Source of the DNA: Pythium myriotylum
Lineage: Eukaryota > Oomycota > Peronosporomycetes > Pythiales > Pythiaceae
Direction: 5' to 3'
Assembly: GCA_023091665.1 (NCBI GenBank)
Contig: JALJCQ010000006.1
Location: 62,001-126,000, forward strand
DNA: 64,000 bases
The translations under genes were made by a program, and so were the position numbers. This document shows positions 62,961 through 64,000 of this stretch, piece by piece (position 1 is the first letter of the stretch; each line of letters begins with the position of its first letter). The notes beneath the pieces were generated by a model that made no database searches, was not told the origin of the DNA, and was given only the letters and a program-made list of their open reading frames with translations.

Positions 62961-64000
62961 TTAACGCGTAAGTCGGAAGGTGACCTGAACACCCGTGAAG
63001 ATACCCGAGGAGACCTCCACACCGCCGACCAGCTCCGTTAGTACCCGCTCGTTCTCTTTGTTCTCTGCATCTGGGGCGGTCTTCGGTACCCGGAGGTTCT
63101 GAAGTACAGCGTGCGGGATCCGTCCGATGACCTGGCACTTGCGGTTGAGGCTTTTCTTGAGCGGCTGGTAGAACGTGCGGCACTGGTGCTGGTACTTGAA
63201 GGACACGGCGCGAAGTAGTGCGTCCACTGAGGCGATGCCTCGCGCGCGTGTGTCGCCAATCTGCCACGCCTGGAGCTTGCCGTGCTCGCAAATGTGGCGA
63301 AGTAGCCGCTGGTCGGGCCACTCGGCACACTCGGGGCGGATGTAGGCGTCTGCAGGGAAGTACTTGGCGCGGAACTCGTCGGTGAGCTGCTGGATCTCTT
63401 GGGGCGACTTGCCAGCCCACGTCTCTTCCTTATGGCGAAGCACGAGCGCGTACTGGCGCAGGCCCAGCTCAACCTGGCGCTTGTACAGCGCGAGCGAGTC
63501 ACGCACGGCGTCACATAGCCGGCAGGAGACCCGGCCGCTGACGCGGTCGATGAAGACCGAGTCCCAGTGTGTAGCGAAGCGCGACTCGGCCGCGCTCTTG
63601 ACGTCGAAGAAAGCGTCGCCGCCGCCCGGGCAGAAGGCGTTGAGCGCCTGCTTGATGGGCTGGCGCGACCACTTGGTCGTCTTGGCGATCTCGTGCGGCT
63701 CGGCCGCGTGGTCGCGAAACTGCGCGAGCGGGATGAGCACGGGCTGCACGCTGCAGAGCAGGTCGTCCTCCGGGTCGGGGCGCTTGGGGTCGTACTCGAA
63801 GCACCACTTGGCCACTCGTTTCTTGAGGAACGCGGCTGTGTTGAGGATCTGCGCGGCGCGTGGCGTCGCGGCGTGGAGATCTTTGGCCCAGTCGTGGTCG
63901 CGCAACCGGAAGACGGCGCTCGACTCGTCCGGGAACAATCGCTGGAAATCGGGCAGCACGCGCGCCGCGGTCGCGAGCAGCTGCGCGTCCGAGCGCAGTA
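62961..64000 (-). CDS. Uncharacterised protein, paralog of 61685-62923 (partial)
   Basis: The frame is open from the right edge to the stop at 62961 (346 codons); the start lies outside. Blocks matching the neighbour in the same order: RQPIKQALN, THWDS, VSCRLCDAVRD, LRQYALVLRHKEETW, AKYFPADAY, LLRHICEHG, FYQPLKKSL and ELVGGV. The two genes converge with 37 bp between stops, so they form a tail-to-tail duplicate pair. An Asp/Glu/Lys-rich loop (APDAENKENER) is specific to this copy. Confidence 0.75.
   Translation of the reverse strand, partial: LRSDAQLLATAARVLPDFQRLFPDESSAVFRLRDHDWAKDLHAATPRAAQILNTAAFLKKRVAKWCFEYDPKRPDPEDDLLCSVQPVLIPLAQFRDHAAEPHEIAKTTKWSRQPIKQALNAFCPGGGDAFFDVKSAAESRFATHWDSVFIDRVSGRVSCRLCDAVRDSLALYKRQVELGLRQYALVLRHKEETWAGKSPQEIQQLTDEFRAKYFPADAYIRPECAEWPDQRLLRHICEHGKLQAWQIGDTRARGIASVDALLRAVSFKYQHQCRTFYQPLKKSLNRKCQVIGRIPHAVLQNLRVPKTAPDAENKENERVLTELVGGVEVSSGIFTGVQVTFRLTR

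Overview
This window looks like nuclear DNA of a plant-pathogenic oomycete, most likely Phytophthora. The evidence is two Crinkler (CRN) effector genes, a cluster of M96/START-type mating-specific genes with 63-79 bp introns, a family of secreted trypsin-like proteases with oomycete-type initiator elements about 40 bp upstream of the ATG, and a dense nest of Ty3/gypsy LTR retrotransposons. I cannot name the species.

Layout. 1-966: 5' end of an ABCA-type transporter (minus strand, runs off the window). 1.8-8.6 kb: a ~3 kb unit repeated in tandem, each copy with one intact CRN gene plus a truncated M96 fragment. 8.6-13.0 kb: three complete three-exon M96-like genes, the first two divergent over a 120 bp shared promoter. 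13.9-15.1 kb: secreted protease copy 1. 16.4-45 kb: a mobile-element block. It holds E1 (16363-21636, one 1-bp LTR difference, TSD GATGC), the remains of an old gypsy element R (about 22.6-25.5 and 40.4-40.8 kb) cut by a solo LTR and by a 15 kb composite, and degenerate repeats. The composite (25469-40409, TSD CTTGG) is explained by element Q inserted into its sister P in opposite orientation, followed by an inversion between their LTRs; Q also carries a Tc1/mariner-type transposon. 45.1-52.6 kb: gypsy element S (TSD GCATG, identical LTRs) inside a short TIR element. 52.7-61.4 kb: a second copy of the 12.7-15.3 kb region followed by protease copies 2-4. 61.7-64.0 kb: two convergent paralogous genes of a family I do not recognise.

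Main discoveries. (1) All three gypsy families carry the same arrangement at the gag/pol junction: an in-phase X XXY YYZ heptamer (GGGAAAC in E1 and P/Q, AAAAAAC in S), a 6-8 nt spacer, then a perfect 9-11 bp hairpin, with pol in the -1 frame. (2) S and P/Q are tiled with short perfect inverted repeats, far more than I estimate by chance. (3) In S the sense gag-pol is broken in at least six places and lacks its reverse transcriptase core, while an antisense 581-codon reading frame between pol and the 3' LTR is fully open and lies downstream of a TATA box in that LTR. (4) The two CRN copies are almost identical except for a replaced 24/28-codon patch in the N-terminal translocation domain.

All domain calls come from motif reading. 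No database search or folding program was run.
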